Shown here: positions 1-8,101 of the stretch, in pieces
How positions within the stretch are numbered: the first letter of the stretch is position 1
Layout: each line of letters begins with the position of its first letter
Assembly (NCBI RefSeq): GCF_001280845.1
Contig: NZ_LGHP01000001.1
Location: forward strand, 863,905-927,904
Origin: Bacillus sp. FJAT-28004
GTDB lineage: Bacteria; Bacillota; Bacilli; Paenibacillales; Paenibacillaceae
Direction of reading: 5' to 3'
DNA: 64,000 nucleotides
The notes under the pieces: model-generated
What the model saw: only the letters and a program-made list of their open reading frames with translations
Database searches by the model: none
What the model was told of the DNA's origin: nothing
Made by a program: the position numbers and the translations under genes

Positions 1-2
1 TG

Positions 3-182
3 AAAGAAAACAATTGTCCAATTGAGCAAGTGGCAACCAAATATCAGCATGCCTGCCAATGTGAATTGAAGTTGTTTGAAACGATGTTGGGTGATGTAGA
101 TGTTTCGAGATCCGAGTGTCTTGCCAAAGGTGGACAAAGATGTACCTATTCGATAAAAAAGAGACAAAAACAAGAACAGTGA
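3..182 (+). CDS. C-terminal end of a cysteine-rich HTH regulator (COG2345/SufR-like), partial
   Basis: Only the last 59 codons are present; the gene enters from the left edge and stops at TGA 180-182. The tail carries a regular cysteine pattern: one Cys, twelve residues later a CQC pair, then Cys-x7-Cys followed by TYSI. A late C-x7-C-x-Y ending is typical of the ligand or Fe-S binding C-terminal domain of ArsR/DeoR-like predicted regulators (COG2345, the group that includes SufR). The DNA-binding half lies outside the window, so the assignment rests on the cysteine pattern alone. The gene converges on the ferredoxin-NADP reductase gene and shares its terminator. Confidence 0.55.
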   Translation, partial: KENNCPIEQVATKYQHACQCELKLFETMLGDVDVSRSECLAKGGQRCTYSIKKRQKQEQ

Positions 183-217
183 GATAGAATTGATATCTCA
201 CTGTTCTTATTTTTTTA
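172..217. terminator. Bidirectional intrinsic terminator
   Basis: A perfect 15-bp stem (172-186 pairs with 194-208) with a 7-nt loop is followed by a T-rich tract up to 216. It begins inside the last codons of the partial regulator gene. It lies just beyond the stop codon of the convergent reductase gene, so it probably serves both. Confidence 0.9.
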
Positions 218-219
218 TG

Positions 220-1218
220 TTAAAGCTTCAGATTGCTGCTGTGGCCGGGCGAGAGTTTGGCGGAAGGATCCAAATAAACTTTTGCGTTATTAATGGCAGT
301 AGGGGCTTCTCCGAAACCAACAGCAATAAGCTTTATTTTGCCGGGATAACTTGTTATATCACCAGCTGCAAAGATTCCTTTAATATTTGTTTCCATGCGA
401 GTATCAACCACAATGGAGCCATTCTCCACTTCTAACCCCCATTCCAAAATGGGACCAAGCGAGGAAACAAAGCCAAAATTAACGATAAGCGCGTCGCATG
501 TGATCTCGCGTGTTTCTCCTGTTTTGCCAAAGGTAATCGTTATTTTCTCGATATGCTCATCACCATGCAGCTCCGTAATCTCCGCTGGCGTAACAACATT
601 TACTTTGGATTTCAGAAGATTTTCTACGCTGTGCTCGTGAGCACGGAATTTGTCCCGCCTATGAATGAGCGTAACCTCGCTTGCAATCGGTTCAAGCATA
701 AGTGCCCAGTCGACCGCTGAGTCGCCGCCCCCATTAATGATAACCCTTTTGCCGCTATACTGACTTAAGTCACTTATAAAATACTGCAGGTTCGTGCTTT
801 CGAAATGTTTGGCTTCTGGTAGCTCTAGTCGCCGCGGCTCAAATGCGCCTATGCCTCCAGTAATAATGACAGACTTGCTGTAGTGCGTTCCTTTATCGGT
901 CATGATTTCAAAATGATGCTCGTCCTTCTTAATCACTTGCTGAACCTTCTCTTCAAGGCAAACCTGCACAGGAAAATGATTCATTTGTACATTCAAATTT
1001 TGAATAAGCTGCTGGGCTGTGACCTTAGGAAATCCGGCAACATCATATATATATTTCTCAGGATATAAAGCGGACAACTGTCCGCCAAGCTGAGGCATAC
1101 TGTCCAAAATTTTTACACTTGCATGGCGCATTCCGGCATAAAACGCAGCGAACATCCCCGTAGGACCGCCACCAATAATCGTTATGTCTGTAAATTGATC
1201 TGATTGTTCATTTATCAC
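220..1218 (-). CDS. Ferredoxin--NADP(+) reductase, thioredoxin-reductase-like (YumC type)
   Basis: A 332-residue flavoprotein that would transfer electrons between NADPH and ferredoxin or flavodoxin in the cytoplasm. An N-terminal FAD-binding GGGPTG motif lies at 16-21. The NADPH-binding motif [10 protein letters not shown] is at 163-172, with the phosphate-binding HRR at 187-189. The second FAD motif GIFAAGD is at 281-287. The redox-active CxxC of true thioredoxin reductases is absent, which is what separates the YumC-type FNR family. The start is GTG (1216-1218) with an AGGGAGAG ribosome site upstream on the minus strand. It is monocistronic as far as can be seen and converges on the partial regulator. 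Length matches the family. Confidence 0.93.
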   Translation of the reverse strand: MINEQSDQFTDITIIGGGPTGMFAAFYAGMRHASVKILDSMPQLGGQLSALYPEKYIYDVAGFPKVTAQQLIQNLNVQMNHFPVQVCLEEKVQQVIKKDEHHFEIMTDKGTHYSKSVIITGGIGAFEPRRLELPEAKHFESTNLQYFISDLSQYSGKRVIINGGGDSAVDWALMLEPIASEVTLIHRRDKFRAHEHSVENLLKSKVNVVTPAEITELHGDEHIEKITITFGKTGETREITCDALIVNFGFVSSLGPILEWGLEVENGSIVVDTRMETNIKGIFAAGDITSYPGKIKLIAVGFGEAPTAINNAKVYLDPSAKLSPGHSSNLKL

Positions 1219-1570
1219 GAAAAGTTCTCTCCCTTGTTAAATATATATAATATATTAAAATATATAATAAATGTAACTTATCCGTTAGATCATGTCAACG
1301 CAGCACCGCTCCATCTTCGTTATTCACCTTTCATTAATCTTGCGCGCCTAAGCTCAAACCAATTTCTGAAGGGCGAATGTCAAATAACAGTTGGATAGTA
1401 TCAGTTTTTAATCGTTATGGAGGAGAAAAGGTTATATTTTATTTGTAAAATTTAACCCTAAAGAACTTATTATTTTTCCTTTTACATTGGGAGGTGAGAC
1501 CTCAGGTAACGGCAATTAGGATGGTATGAAAATGGCGGAAAGCTCAAAATGATGACGGGGAGGCTCATTT
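1219..1570. other. Intergenic region between divergent genes
   Basis: 352 bp between the divergent reductase and GH16 genes. The part next to the reductase is an AT-rich run of ATATAT-like sequence that could hold its promoter, but no clear -35/-10 pair can be fixed. The last bases carry the GH16 ribosome site (GGGGAGG, 1558-1564, seven bases ahead of the GTG). I see no riboswitch or operator I recognise. A 64-codon open frame at 1204-1398 shows no coding features. Confidence 0.6.
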
Positions 1571-2749
1571 GTGAAACGAAATCTTATATCCACGCTGCTA
1601 ACATTCATTGTCGCAGTTATGCTCTCCGCAATGCCAGTAATTGCTATGGCAGAGGAAGCAGAAACGCCAGAAGCTTTTGGTGAAACATTCATAGATTTAC
1701 TTGATCAGAAGGATTCGGATCGCTGGTATGCTTCTAACGGATGGTCCAATGGTGGAACTTTTCTAAGCGGCTGGAGAGACGATCATGTCGTCTTTCAAGA
1801 CGGTAAATTGAAATTGTTGATTGACAACACTCCTTGTCTAGAGGATCAAGCACAATGCTCCGAGAAACCATACGCTTCGGGGGAGTATTCCACAACACAG
1901 CGTTACGGATACGGGAAGTTCGAGGTGCGAATGAAAGCGGTTAAAGGAGATGGAGTCGTAACCGTTTTTTTCACCTATGGAGCTGATTCAGATGGTAAGG
2001 CAGATGAGATTGATATTGAGATTTTAGGTAAAAACACGACTCAATTCGAAACGAATTATTTTACCAAAGGTGTTGGCATGCATTCGACGATCATTCCACT
2101 CGGCTTTGACGCAGCGGATGATTTCCATGATTACGCTTTTGTTTGGGCACCGGATTCAATCAAGTGGTATGTAGACGGCAAGCTCGTTCATACGGAAACA
2201 GGCTCGAGGGGAGCTCTCCCTTCAGCACCTGGTTATATCATTACTAACATGTGGCCGGCTACCAAAACCAATGGCTGGGCGAACGAGTATGTGTATCCAG
2301 GTAAAACTCAGATCGCTGAAGTGGATCGAATCGCCTATACGGCGCAGGCACAACAACCTGATAGTAATGTAGATCCTTCACCACCTGTGCAACAAGGGAA
2401 ATCAGTAGATCTGCTAGTTGAGGATGAACGAGAGCTAAAAGTATTCAGAATAGGACAAACGGAAATGGCACCGCTTCGTTTTGTTATGGAAAGTCTAAAT
2501 GCAACAGTGAAATGGAATGTAGGGAAACATGAAATTATCGTTAATGATGACAAAGTATCCAAATCCGAAATGATTTTTAAGGTGGATTCGAAAGTTGTTT
2601 CTATTAATGGAAAACAAATCATGATGAAAAATCCAGTCGTGCTGAAGAATGGTCATGCTTATGTTCCGCTGACTGTTTTAACGGACACGATCGGTGCTGA
2701 CGTGATTCGTAAGGATGGAAAAGTAAGCATTAGCAGAGGAAACGAGTAA
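1571..2749 (+). CDS. Secreted GH16 beta-glucanase (lichenase-like) with copper-amine-oxidase-N-type C-terminal domain
   Basis: A 392-residue exported enzyme predicted to hydrolyse beta-1,3(4)-glucans or related beta-glycans outside the cell. A signal peptide spans about 1-27 (cleavage near AMA-EE). The GH16 jelly-roll fold fills about 35-260. Its catalytic signature DEIDIE is at 145-150, with E146 as nucleophile, D148 between and E150 as acid/base, followed by LGKN as in lichenases. A Pro-rich linker leads to a C-terminal domain (about 277-392) with the APLRFVMESL and WNVGKHEIIV strings typical of the copper amine oxidase N-terminal-like (stalk) domain, which probably contacts cell wall or substrate. 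Translation starts at GTG 1571 behind GGGGAGG. Exact substrate is uncertain. Confidence 0.9.
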   Translation: MKRNLISTLLTFIVAVMLSAMPVIAMAEEAETPEAFGETFIDLLDQKDSDRWYASNGWSNGGTFLSGWRDDHVVFQDGKLKLLIDNTPCLEDQAQCSEKPYASGEYSTTQRYGYGKFEVRMKAVKGDGVVTVFFTYGADSDGKADEIDIEILGKNTTQFETNYFTKGVGMHSTIIPLGFDAADDFHDYAFVWAPDSIKWYVDGKLVHTETGSRGALPSAPGYIITNMWPATKTNGWANEYVYPGKTQIAEVDRIAYTAQAQQPDSNVDPSPPVQQGKSVDLLVEDERELKVFRIGQTEMAPLRFVMESLNATVKWNVGKHEIIVNDDKVSKSEMIFKVDSKVVSINGKQIMMKNPVVLKNGHAYVPLTVLTDTIGADVIRKDGKVSISRGNE

Positions 2750-2874
2750 ATAATCAAATGGTTCGCAGGGCTGTTAATTTCAATGGTTTCTGTTATACTC
2801 GTTTATGTTTTTTTCAAAGATACATTGTAGCTGGAATAACCTCGGGTGCGATGAAGTAATTATTGCTAGTTAAA

Positions 2875-2925
2875 AACAATCGGCTTTGGGTAAAGCATTT
2901 TGCCTAAAGACGGTTGTTTTTTTTA
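2875..2925 (+). terminator. Intrinsic terminator of the GH16 gene
   Basis: The arm starting AACAATCGGC pairs with the arm ending GGTTGTT, with several G-T pairs and one mismatch in a stem of about 19 bp. It is followed directly by a run of eight T (2917 onward). Confidence 0.8.
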
Positions 2926-3003
2926 TATAGATTACATGTTTTGTAGGATTGATTCTTTTTAATGATCACGCGTTTGGATAAAAAACTCGCATTAGAAAGG
3001 ACA

Positions 3004-3031
3004 TTGCTTCCCAAAACCATAATGATATAAT
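3004..3031 (+). promoter_or_regulatory. Putative sigma-A promoter of the siderophore-binding gene
   Basis: TTGCTT (3004-3009), a 16-bp spacer and a perfect TATAAT (3026-3031). A start site near 3038 would put the Fur box just downstream, a position suited to repression. Confidence 0.55.
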
Positions 3032-3046
3032 TGCTCATGAACCAAA

Positions 3047-3061
3047 TGATAATGATAATCA
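3047..3061 (+). promoter_or_regulatory. Fur box
   Basis: TGATAATGATAATCA matches the 7-1-7 Bacillus Fur consensus (TGATAAT-N-ATTATCA) at all but one of the fourteen defined positions. It lies about 48 bp before the ribosome site of the siderophore-binding lipoprotein, so iron-dependent repression is expected. Confidence 0.8.
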
Positions 3062-3108
3062 CTGATAACATTTCGTTACTAAAATACATATACAGGAGTG
3101 GGTAAAAT

Positions 3109-4143
3109 ATGTTTCGGCATACAGGAGCACGCAACATCATTGTAAGAGGTCTCATTTCTCTTCTCATTGTCATCACGGCACTTACAGGATGCAGCACATC
3201 GCAAGAAGAGAAGAAGGAAGCAGCGAACAAAGGAAATGCAGTGAATGCACAGACAGACAAAGCCGCAGAGAACGGCGAAGGCGTACAAACGAATAATAAC
3301 GAAACCCGTGTAGTAAAGGATTATTTCGGAGAGGTTGAAATTCCGGTCAAGCCAAAGCGAATAGCAGCCATTTATTTGGAGGATTATTTAGTCGCTCTTG
3401 GTGTGGAACCTGTTATTCAGTGGTACCATCCGAATTGGGGTAAACAGGATTATTTGAATTTAGATGTTCCTCAATTTGATATCACAGGAAGTATTGAAGC
3501 ACTACTAGAAGCAGAACCTGATCTCATTATTACCGAAGGTTTCGTGGATGAGGTCATTTATGAAAAATACTCTAAAGTAGCGCCGACCTATCGGATGCCT
3601 GACGAAATTTTGACGAGTAGTTCCTCCGATATTCTTCTAAAGATTGCTGATCTAATTGGTGAACAAGAGAAAGCAGAGAAGCTGGTGAAGGACTACGAGC
3701 AGAAAATCGCGGATACAAAAAGTAAGCTGCAAGTATCGATCGGAGAGGAATCTGTTGCCGTTCTGCGCCTTAATATCGGTGAGAATGACCTCAATCTACT
3801 TGGTATTAAGAACAAATTCATAGGTTCTATCCTATACAAAGAATTAGGCTTAACCGCGCCGAAAATGGTCGCAGAAATGGACGCATTCATTGACACCATT
3901 TCCATGGAGAAGCTTCCTGATCTTAATGCGGACCATATCATTATTTTGACTTCGAACGGAACATGGTCATCGACTGAGAATCAACAATCTATCAATGAAT
4001 TGATGAATAGTCCAATTTGGAAAAGTGTCCCTGCTGTCCGAAATGGAAATGTTTATCAAGTAGATAGGACCTACTGGCAAACGGGTGCTTTCATGGCCAA
4101 CCAGCTCAAGATTGAAGATCTGCAGAGGATTTTACTGAAGTAA
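3109..4143 (+). CDS. Iron-siderophore ABC transporter substrate-binding lipoprotein (FecB/FeuA-like)
   Basis: A 344-residue lipoprotein predicted to bind a ferric siderophore at the outer face of the membrane. A hydrophobic signal ends in the lipobox LTGC with C28 as lipidation site. A charged low-complexity linker follows (about 30-65). The periplasmic-binding-protein class III domain then runs to the end, beginning KRIAAIYLEDYLVALGV and containing PDLIITEGF. The ribosome site AGGAGTGGG precedes ATG 3109. A Fur box and promoter sit upstream. No permease or ATPase genes are adjacent, so it must work with transporter parts encoded elsewhere. It is paralogous to the C-terminal half of the next gene product. 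Confidence 0.9.
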   Translation: MFRHTGARNIIVRGLISLLIVITALTGCSTSQEEKKEAANKGNAVNAQTDKAAENGEGVQTNNNETRVVKDYFGEVEIPVKPKRIAAIYLEDYLVALGVEPVIQWYHPNWGKQDYLNLDVPQFDITGSIEALLEAEPDLIITEGFVDEVIYEKYSKVAPTYRMPDEILTSSSSDILLKIADLIGEQEKAEKLVKDYEQKIADTKSKLQVSIGEESVAVLRLNIGENDLNLLGIKNKFIGSILYKELGLTAPKMVAEMDAFIDTISMEKLPDLNADHIIILTSNGTWSSTENQQSINELMNSPIWKSVPAVRNGNVYQVDRTYWQTGAFMANQLKIEDLQRILLK

Positions 4144-4180
4144 TACAAAGAAGACGACGATTTAGCTTGATCGGTCCTAA

Positions 4181-4215
4181 GGGCATTTCAACGTACAGTT
4201 GATATGCTCTTCTTT
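4181..4215 (+). terminator. Possible terminator between the two iron genes
   Basis: GCATTTCAAC pairs with GTTGATATGC (9 of 10 positions) around a GTACA loop, followed by a T-rich but interrupted tail. It overlaps the -35 region of the next promoter, so its role is uncertain. Confidence 0.4.
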
Positions 4216-4227
4216 ATCGTTTATAGT
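4199..4227 (+). promoter_or_regulatory. Sigma-A promoter of the Btr-like regulator
   Basis: TTGATA (4199-4204), a 17-bp spacer and TATAGT (4222-4227). The expected start near 4234 abuts the Fur box at 4236. Confidence 0.7.
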
Positions 4228-4235
4228 GTTTTTAG

Positions 4236-4250
4236 TGATAATCATTCTCA
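4236..4250 (+). promoter_or_regulatory. Fur box
   Basis: TGATAATCATTCTCA agrees with the 7-1-7 Fur consensus at all but one defined position. It lies at the predicted transcription start, ahead of the AAGGAGG ribosome site. It sits inside the longer open frame that begins at 4199, which argues that coding really starts at ATG 4274. Confidence 0.8.
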
Positions 4251-4273
4251 CAATAAGGAGGGATGGTAAATCT

Positions 4274-5887
4274 ATGCAAGAGACTATCTCCAATACGAAT
4301 GTATCTCCTAGCAAGCTCTATCGCTTGATCGGAGTAAGCTATAAGGAATTTGAGCCTCATGAAAAACATAAGGCAAATATAAATGAATGTTATCGATTGT
4401 ACATCATTATGGACGGCGGAGGGCGTCTAGTTCTAGATGGCTGCGGCTTTCAGCTCGAGCGCGGCAAATGTTTCATATGTGAGCCGGGCGCAACGATCGT
4501 AAGCGAAGTTGGCAAAAACGGACTCATTATTTATGAATTGATCTTTGAGATACTTTATATTGAAAGAGATGCTCAAGCCTCTTTGAAAATCGATGCAGGT
4601 TCTTTATTTCCTTGCACAGGAGAAGTTGTGTGCAACCCGTTTTCCCAGTGCTTGGAATGGGTGGAGACACTTTATGGCTTTAGCATATTAGATACAAGCG
4701 ATGAATTGGCCTATCTCGATCAACAAATATGTTTTCAACAATTGCTTCGCCATATTCTCAAGCAGAATCTCACCATATCTTACACTCAGAGCAGTCGTAA
4801 TGCGGTTGAGGCCACAATCGATCGACTATGCCGTGAATATCGCAACGAGTGGTCGGTGGGTCAGCTGGCTGATTTGGCCGATATTGGTCGCTCGCAGTAC
4901 TCGCGTTTGTTCAAAGAGATAACGGGTCAGGTGCCACTGCAGTATTTGTCTGGGATTCGAATTGATCAAGCGAAGCATCTGCTGCAAGTGACCGGCGATC
5001 GTTTATCCGATATCGCCCTGAACGCCGGGTTTGGCGATGAGTTTTATTTTAACCGCCGTTTCAAGAAGTCGGTTGGCATATCACCAGGACAATACCGAAG
5101 ACATTACCGGGAGGAAATCCGCGTATTCGCACCATTTCTTGAAGATTTCCTCGTGACGCTTGGCGTTACGCCTATCCTGCAATGCTCCATTTCTAAGTGG
5201 GGGAAACAGTCATATTTGGGGCTTGATCATATTCCGGCCATTGAGATTTCCGATAAATATGCTGCTCAGCTGCCGATAAAGCCGGACTTTATTTTGGTAG
5301 ACTCTGGGTTTCAAGATAAATGGGATTATCATCTCTTTGAGGAGCAGGCTCCGCTCTACAAAATGTCCAATGAGGGAGAAGATTGGCGGGAGACCTTGCG
5401 AACCATGGCAGATCTGATTGGTAGAGGCAAAAGCGTTAAGGTGGTTGATATTATATCTAAGTATGAACAAAAAGCAGATGCCGCCCGGAAAAAGCTTCGC
5501 GCGATTCAACACCAAACCACTGTTTTTCTTCGAGTCAGCGCCAATGGAATCCTGCTGTATGGCGGTCCGGAGAAGAGTTATACGGGGCCCGTTCTATACA
5601 AGGATCTGGAAATGACGCCTCATCCGCTTGTAAAGCAATTGACGAATTGTACAAGAACAGCCGAGTTAACACCAGAATTACTCGCGCAGCTTGATGCCGA
5701 TAACTTGTTCGTCACTTTTGAAATAACGGAGCATGAAAAGAGGGAGTTTTATGCGACGTCCCTCTGGCAGTCACTTCCCGCTGTGCGTCATAATCGTGTG
5801 TTCGAGGTCGATTTTCTCAGCTGGATGAATTATGGAATTCTCGCTCATGGCATGAAAATCGATGACGTACTGCGGGCTCTTGCATAG
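4274..5887 (+). CDS. Btr-like AraC regulator fused to a siderophore-binding domain
   Basis: A 537-residue cytoplasmic activator, expected to sense a ferric or free siderophore and switch on uptake genes. Residues 20-130 form an AraC-type cupin-like arm. An AraC double helix-turn-helix lies at about 182-280, ending GISPGQYRRHYRE. From 283 to the end is a class III binding-protein fold (LEDFLVTLGVTPILQ, then KWGKQSYLGLDHIP) closely resembling the lipoprotein encoded just upstream, but without a signal peptide. This architecture and length match B. subtilis Btr, which binds bacillibactin. I place the start at ATG 4274, behind AAGGAGG (4256-4262), not at 4199: the longer frame would swallow the promoter and Fur box. 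Confidence 0.87.
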   Translation: MQETISNTNVSPSKLYRLIGVSYKEFEPHEKHKANINECYRLYIIMDGGGRLVLDGCGFQLERGKCFICEPGATIVSEVGKNGLIIYELIFEILYIERDAQASLKIDAGSLFPCTGEVVCNPFSQCLEWVETLYGFSILDTSDELAYLDQQICFQQLLRHILKQNLTISYTQSSRNAVEATIDRLCREYRNEWSVGQLADLADIGRSQYSRLFKEITGQVPLQYLSGIRIDQAKHLLQVTGDRLSDIALNAGFGDEFYFNRRFKKSVGISPGQYRRHYREEIRVFAPFLEDFLVTLGVTPILQCSISKWGKQSYLGLDHIPAIEISDKYAAQLPIKPDFILVDSGFQDKWDYHLFEEQAPLYKMSNEGEDWRETLRTMADLIGRGKSVKVVDIISKYEQKADAARKKLRAIQHQTTVFLRVSANGILLYGGPEKSYTGPVLYKDLEMTPHPLVKQLTNCTRTAELTPELLAQLDADNLFVTFEITEHEKREFYATSLWQSLPAVRHNRVFEVDFLSWMNYGILAHGMKIDDVLRALA

Positions 5888-6426
5888 ATTTATCCGCATG
5901 AATTCTACAGCGGTTTTATTTAGCGGTTAGTTCAGAAACTCCAAAACAACCATCAGCAAATGAACATTTGGGTCTTTTATTGTAATACATGCTGCGTCAG
6001 GAAAAACATATGCGCTTACAGCAATCATACGGGTATAGGTACGCGGCTAGACGGACTCTGTAAGAACCAATAGGTTCTTACAAGCACTCAGATAAGCTAG
6101 TTTTGCTGCTGTAAGAACACATATGCGCTTATAGCAATCATACGGGTATAAGTACGCGGCTAGACGGACTCTGTAAGAACCAATAGGTTCTTACAAGTGC
6201 TCAGATAAGCTAGTTTTGCTGCTGTAAGAACACATATGTGCTTACAGCAATCATACGGGTATAGGTACGCGACAGGCGGGCTCTGTAAGAACCAAAAGGT
6301 TCTTACAAGTGCTCAGAACTAGCTGAGGCTTCATCGTACGATTTCAAACTAAAAATGACAGGACTATAATAAAAATGACGTACAAATTGTTGCCAATTTA
6401 TGAGTCATTTTTATTGTCAATTTAAG
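5888..6426. other. Intergenic region largely filled by a 113-bp tandem repeat
   Basis: After the regulator stop there are about 115 bp of unremarkable AT-rich sequence with no convincing terminator. The tandem repeat (6006-6324) follows, then about 100 bp leading into the response-regulator remnant. Confidence 0.6.
6006..6324. repeat. Tandem repeat, 113-bp period, about 2.8 copies, with nested hairpins
   Basis: Units begin at 6006, 6119 and 6232, exactly 113 bp apart, each with ACATATG near the start. Copies 1 and 2 differ at few positions; copy 3 is more diverged and loses its last 20 or so bases. Every unit contains a 10-bp inverted repeat (TGTAAGAACC, 4-nt loop, GGTTCTTACA; 6059-6082 in copy 1). 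Across unit junctions GCTGTAAG pairs with CTTACAGC. No reading frame stays open through it. It could act as a structured RNA, a boundary element or a dispersed intergenic repeat. Confidence 0.88.
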
Positions 6427-6702
6427 CTGTGCCTGAAGATAGGCGGCTTCTAAGCGCAAACGTTCATTAATGGACTGCTTCAGCATGGTCAAAGCCCTGA
6501 TCCGGTATTTAAGTTCCAGCGCATCTATAGGTTTGGAAACATAATCGTTCGCTCCTGACGAGAATCCGGTATAGATGTCAGCAGGCTGATTACGCGCGGT
6601 CAACAGCAAAACCGGAAGCTCCGATATGGAGTACTGCTCCCGTAACACACGATCAGCAGCAATTATGGAACGAACGGGCATGACCATGAGGCTGTTTTTA
6701 AG
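6427..6702 (-). pseudogene. Remnant of a response-regulator receiver domain (hybrid sensor kinase fragment)
   Basis: A minus-strand frame encodes the second half of a CheY-like receiver: VLREQYSISELPVLLLTARN (conserved Thr of the switch), then GFSSGANDYVSKPIDALELK with the invariant Lys-Pro, and a helix LKQSINERLRLEAAYLQAQ. The latter normally leads into the HisKA-type part of large 7TMR-DISM hybrid kinases of Paenibacillus. The phosphoacceptor Asp region is degraded (SLMVMPVRSII stands where a LLDVMMPxMSG-like string is expected). Downstream the frame runs into unrelated sequence after LQAQ. No ribosome site or full domain is present, so it is read as a gene relic. Confidence 0.65.
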
Positions 6703-6964
6703 GAAGAGCTTAATTTGCATAATCAATGGGTGGACCAAGACTCTTTCTCCATTTTGGAGAAAGAGTCTTTTGCTAAGGTTAGGGCTCCGCGTTAACAGCA
6801 GGAAAGGTGAATAATGGATAGGATTCGAAAAGAAGATCGCATAACCGTTCAGCATGTACAGGTAGATCACCAGGATAGAATAGATTCTGACTAGTTAGGG
6901 GAAGATATACATTCTGACTGCACTACAAGTAGCAGCGTTCATTAAAATGAGGGAGTGATATTAG
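6703..6964. other. Intergenic region with a long hairpin
   Basis: Holds the 14-bp hairpin at 6737-6769 and the GAGGGAG ribosome site of the glycine-zipper gene near 6950. Nothing else is recognised. Confidence 0.5.
6737..6769. terminator. Terminator-like hairpin
   Basis: A perfect 14-bp stem (6737-6750 with 6756-6769) has a 5-nt ATTTT loop. Only three or four T follow on the plus strand and AAAA-type sequence flanks it, so termination strength is doubtful. Confidence 0.5.
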
Positions 6965-7204
6965 ATGACTAAAAACAATGACCACAATCGAAACGGTGAT
7001 TCTGACCGCAATAGAACCAATTCAGATGGAGCTGACATTGGAGAAGCTGTAGGAACTGTGGGTGGTGGTGCTGTCGGCGCTGTTGTGGGTTCCGCTTTGG
7101 GTCCTGTTGGAACTGTTGTAGGCGGTATCGTAGGTGCAGCATTGGGTAATAAAGCGGGAGAGGCTGCTGAAGATAACGACGACGACTCACACCAAAAAGA
7201 GTAA
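6965..7204 (+). CDS. Small glycine-zipper protein
   Basis: A 79-residue protein with a three-part layout. Residues 1-24 are rich in Asn, Asp and Arg. A strongly hydrophobic Gly/Ala/Val core (about 25-63) shows regular GxxxG and GGxVG spacing. The tail is acidic and polar (EDNDDDSHQKE). Glycine zippers pack membrane helices closely or form oligomeric pores; related cores occur in small membrane or stress-envelope proteins and some bacteriocins. The GAGGGAG ribosome site lies about nine bases before ATG. No neighbouring immunity or export genes suggest a bacteriocin. The function is unknown. Confidence 0.72.
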   Translation: MTKNNDHNRNGDSDRNRTNSDGADIGEAVGTVGGGAVGAVVGSALGPVGTVVGGIVGAALGNKAGEAAEDNDDDSHQKE

Positions 7205-7534
7205 GAAGTTGCTATCCATCTACTAGTTAGGAAGATCAGGGCGTATGGGAAATCCTGCGCCCTCCATTATTATCAACTTTCCCCGTTGTATCGATAAGCG
7301 CTTGATATCAAACCTCCTTAAGCTTTATTTTAATAACCATTTTCACCATCATTTACATCACTCCTCATAATACAGACCTTTAATTTTCCAATAAAATGCA
7401 ATTATTAGTACTGATTAATCAGAACATCCATACTGAAGGAACGGAGTCTAATGCATCAAAGCAACTGCTCTCGCTAATATTATTTTGAATATGATAGAAT
7501 TGACTTACAATTAAAAAGGTGGTTGGTAAAAATC
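7205..7534. other. Intergenic region
   Basis: 330 bp. Near 7238-7263 AGGGCG pairs with CGCCCT to form an imperfect hairpin without a T-run, perhaps ending the glycine-zipper transcript. A minus-strand GAGGAGTGA followed by a 14-codon frame (7308-7352) is noted but not called. The last bases hold AAGGTGG (7516-7522), the ribosome site of the acetyltransferase. Confidence 0.5.
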
Positions 7535-8050
7535 ATGGAACTTTTTTATCCAAAAGTAGAGACAGAGGCAGAAGTCTCTTCTTTAGCTAAATTGGCATCG
7601 GAAATTTGGAATGAATATTTTGTAAGCATTATATCAAATGAACAAATTGATTATATGGTGGATAAATTTCAATCCGTTCATGCGCTTACTAACCAAATTA
7701 AAAATCAGGGTTATGAATATTATTTTATGAATGTAAATGGCAATAATATCGGTTACTTGGGGATAAAAGAAGAAGAAGGCAAGCTATTTTTAAGCAAATT
7801 TTACATACGAAAAGAGCATCGAGGAAAAGGTTATGCAAGTCTGGCTATGGAGTTCTTGGTAGAGATATGCAAAGATCGAAGACTAAATATTATATGGCTT
7901 ACGGTAAATCGTTATAATGATGCAACTATTGCTGTTTATGAGAAAAAAGGATTTAGAACAGTGCGTACTCAGGTGGCTGATATAGGAAATGGATTTGTGA
8001 TGGACGATAATATAATGGAGAAAGCAATTGTGCTGGAAGATGTCCAGTGA
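7535..8050 (+). CDS. GNAT-family N-acetyltransferase
   Basis: A 171-residue cytoplasmic acetyl-CoA-dependent acetyltransferase of unknown acceptor. The acetyl-CoA-binding motif A is seen as LSKFYIRKEHRGKGYAS (R-x-x-G-x-G/A form) at about 90-106. The later NRYNDATIAVYEKKGF string is the classic motif B ending in the Tyr that acts as general acid in many GNATs. The start is taken as ATG 7535, with AAGGTGG ending 12 bases upstream. A TTG at 7523 in the same frame touches the ribosome site and is unlikely. The gene stands before the aminopeptidase gene with a 51-bp gap but no obvious functional link. Confidence 0.85.
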   Translation: MELFYPKVETEAEVSSLAKLASEIWNEYFVSIISNEQIDYMVDKFQSVHALTNQIKNQGYEYYFMNVNGNNIGYLGIKEEEGKLFLSKFYIRKEHRGKGYASLAMEFLVEICKDRRLNIIWLTVNRYNDATIAVYEKKGFRTVRTQVADIGNGFVMDDNIMEKAIVLEDVQ

Positions 8051-8101
8051 ATTAGCAAAAGCTTAGATATAATAAGGAAGATTTAGAGAGGGGTTCGGTG
8101 A

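Larger units (their letters stand above)
2750..3108. other. Intergenic region with terminator, promoter and Fur box
   Basis: 359 bp after the GH16 gene. The first third holds the GH16 terminator. The last third holds a promoter and a Fur box in front of the siderophore-binding gene; these are listed separately. Nothing else is recognised. Confidence 0.6.

Noticed and set aside
4199..4273. Longer N-terminus of the Btr-like regulator
   Set aside because: This segment holds the promoter and Fur box, and the AAGGAGG ribosome site points to ATG 4274.
6006..6324. Tandem repeats considered as a CRISPR array
   Set aside because: The repeated unit is 113 bp with no short constant repeat and variable spacer structure; the whole unit is conserved, and no cas genes are near.
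7308..7352. Minus-strand 14-codon frame after GAGGAGTGA (small basic peptide)
   Set aside because: It has a plausible ribosome site but is too short to judge, and no downstream gene needs a leader peptide.
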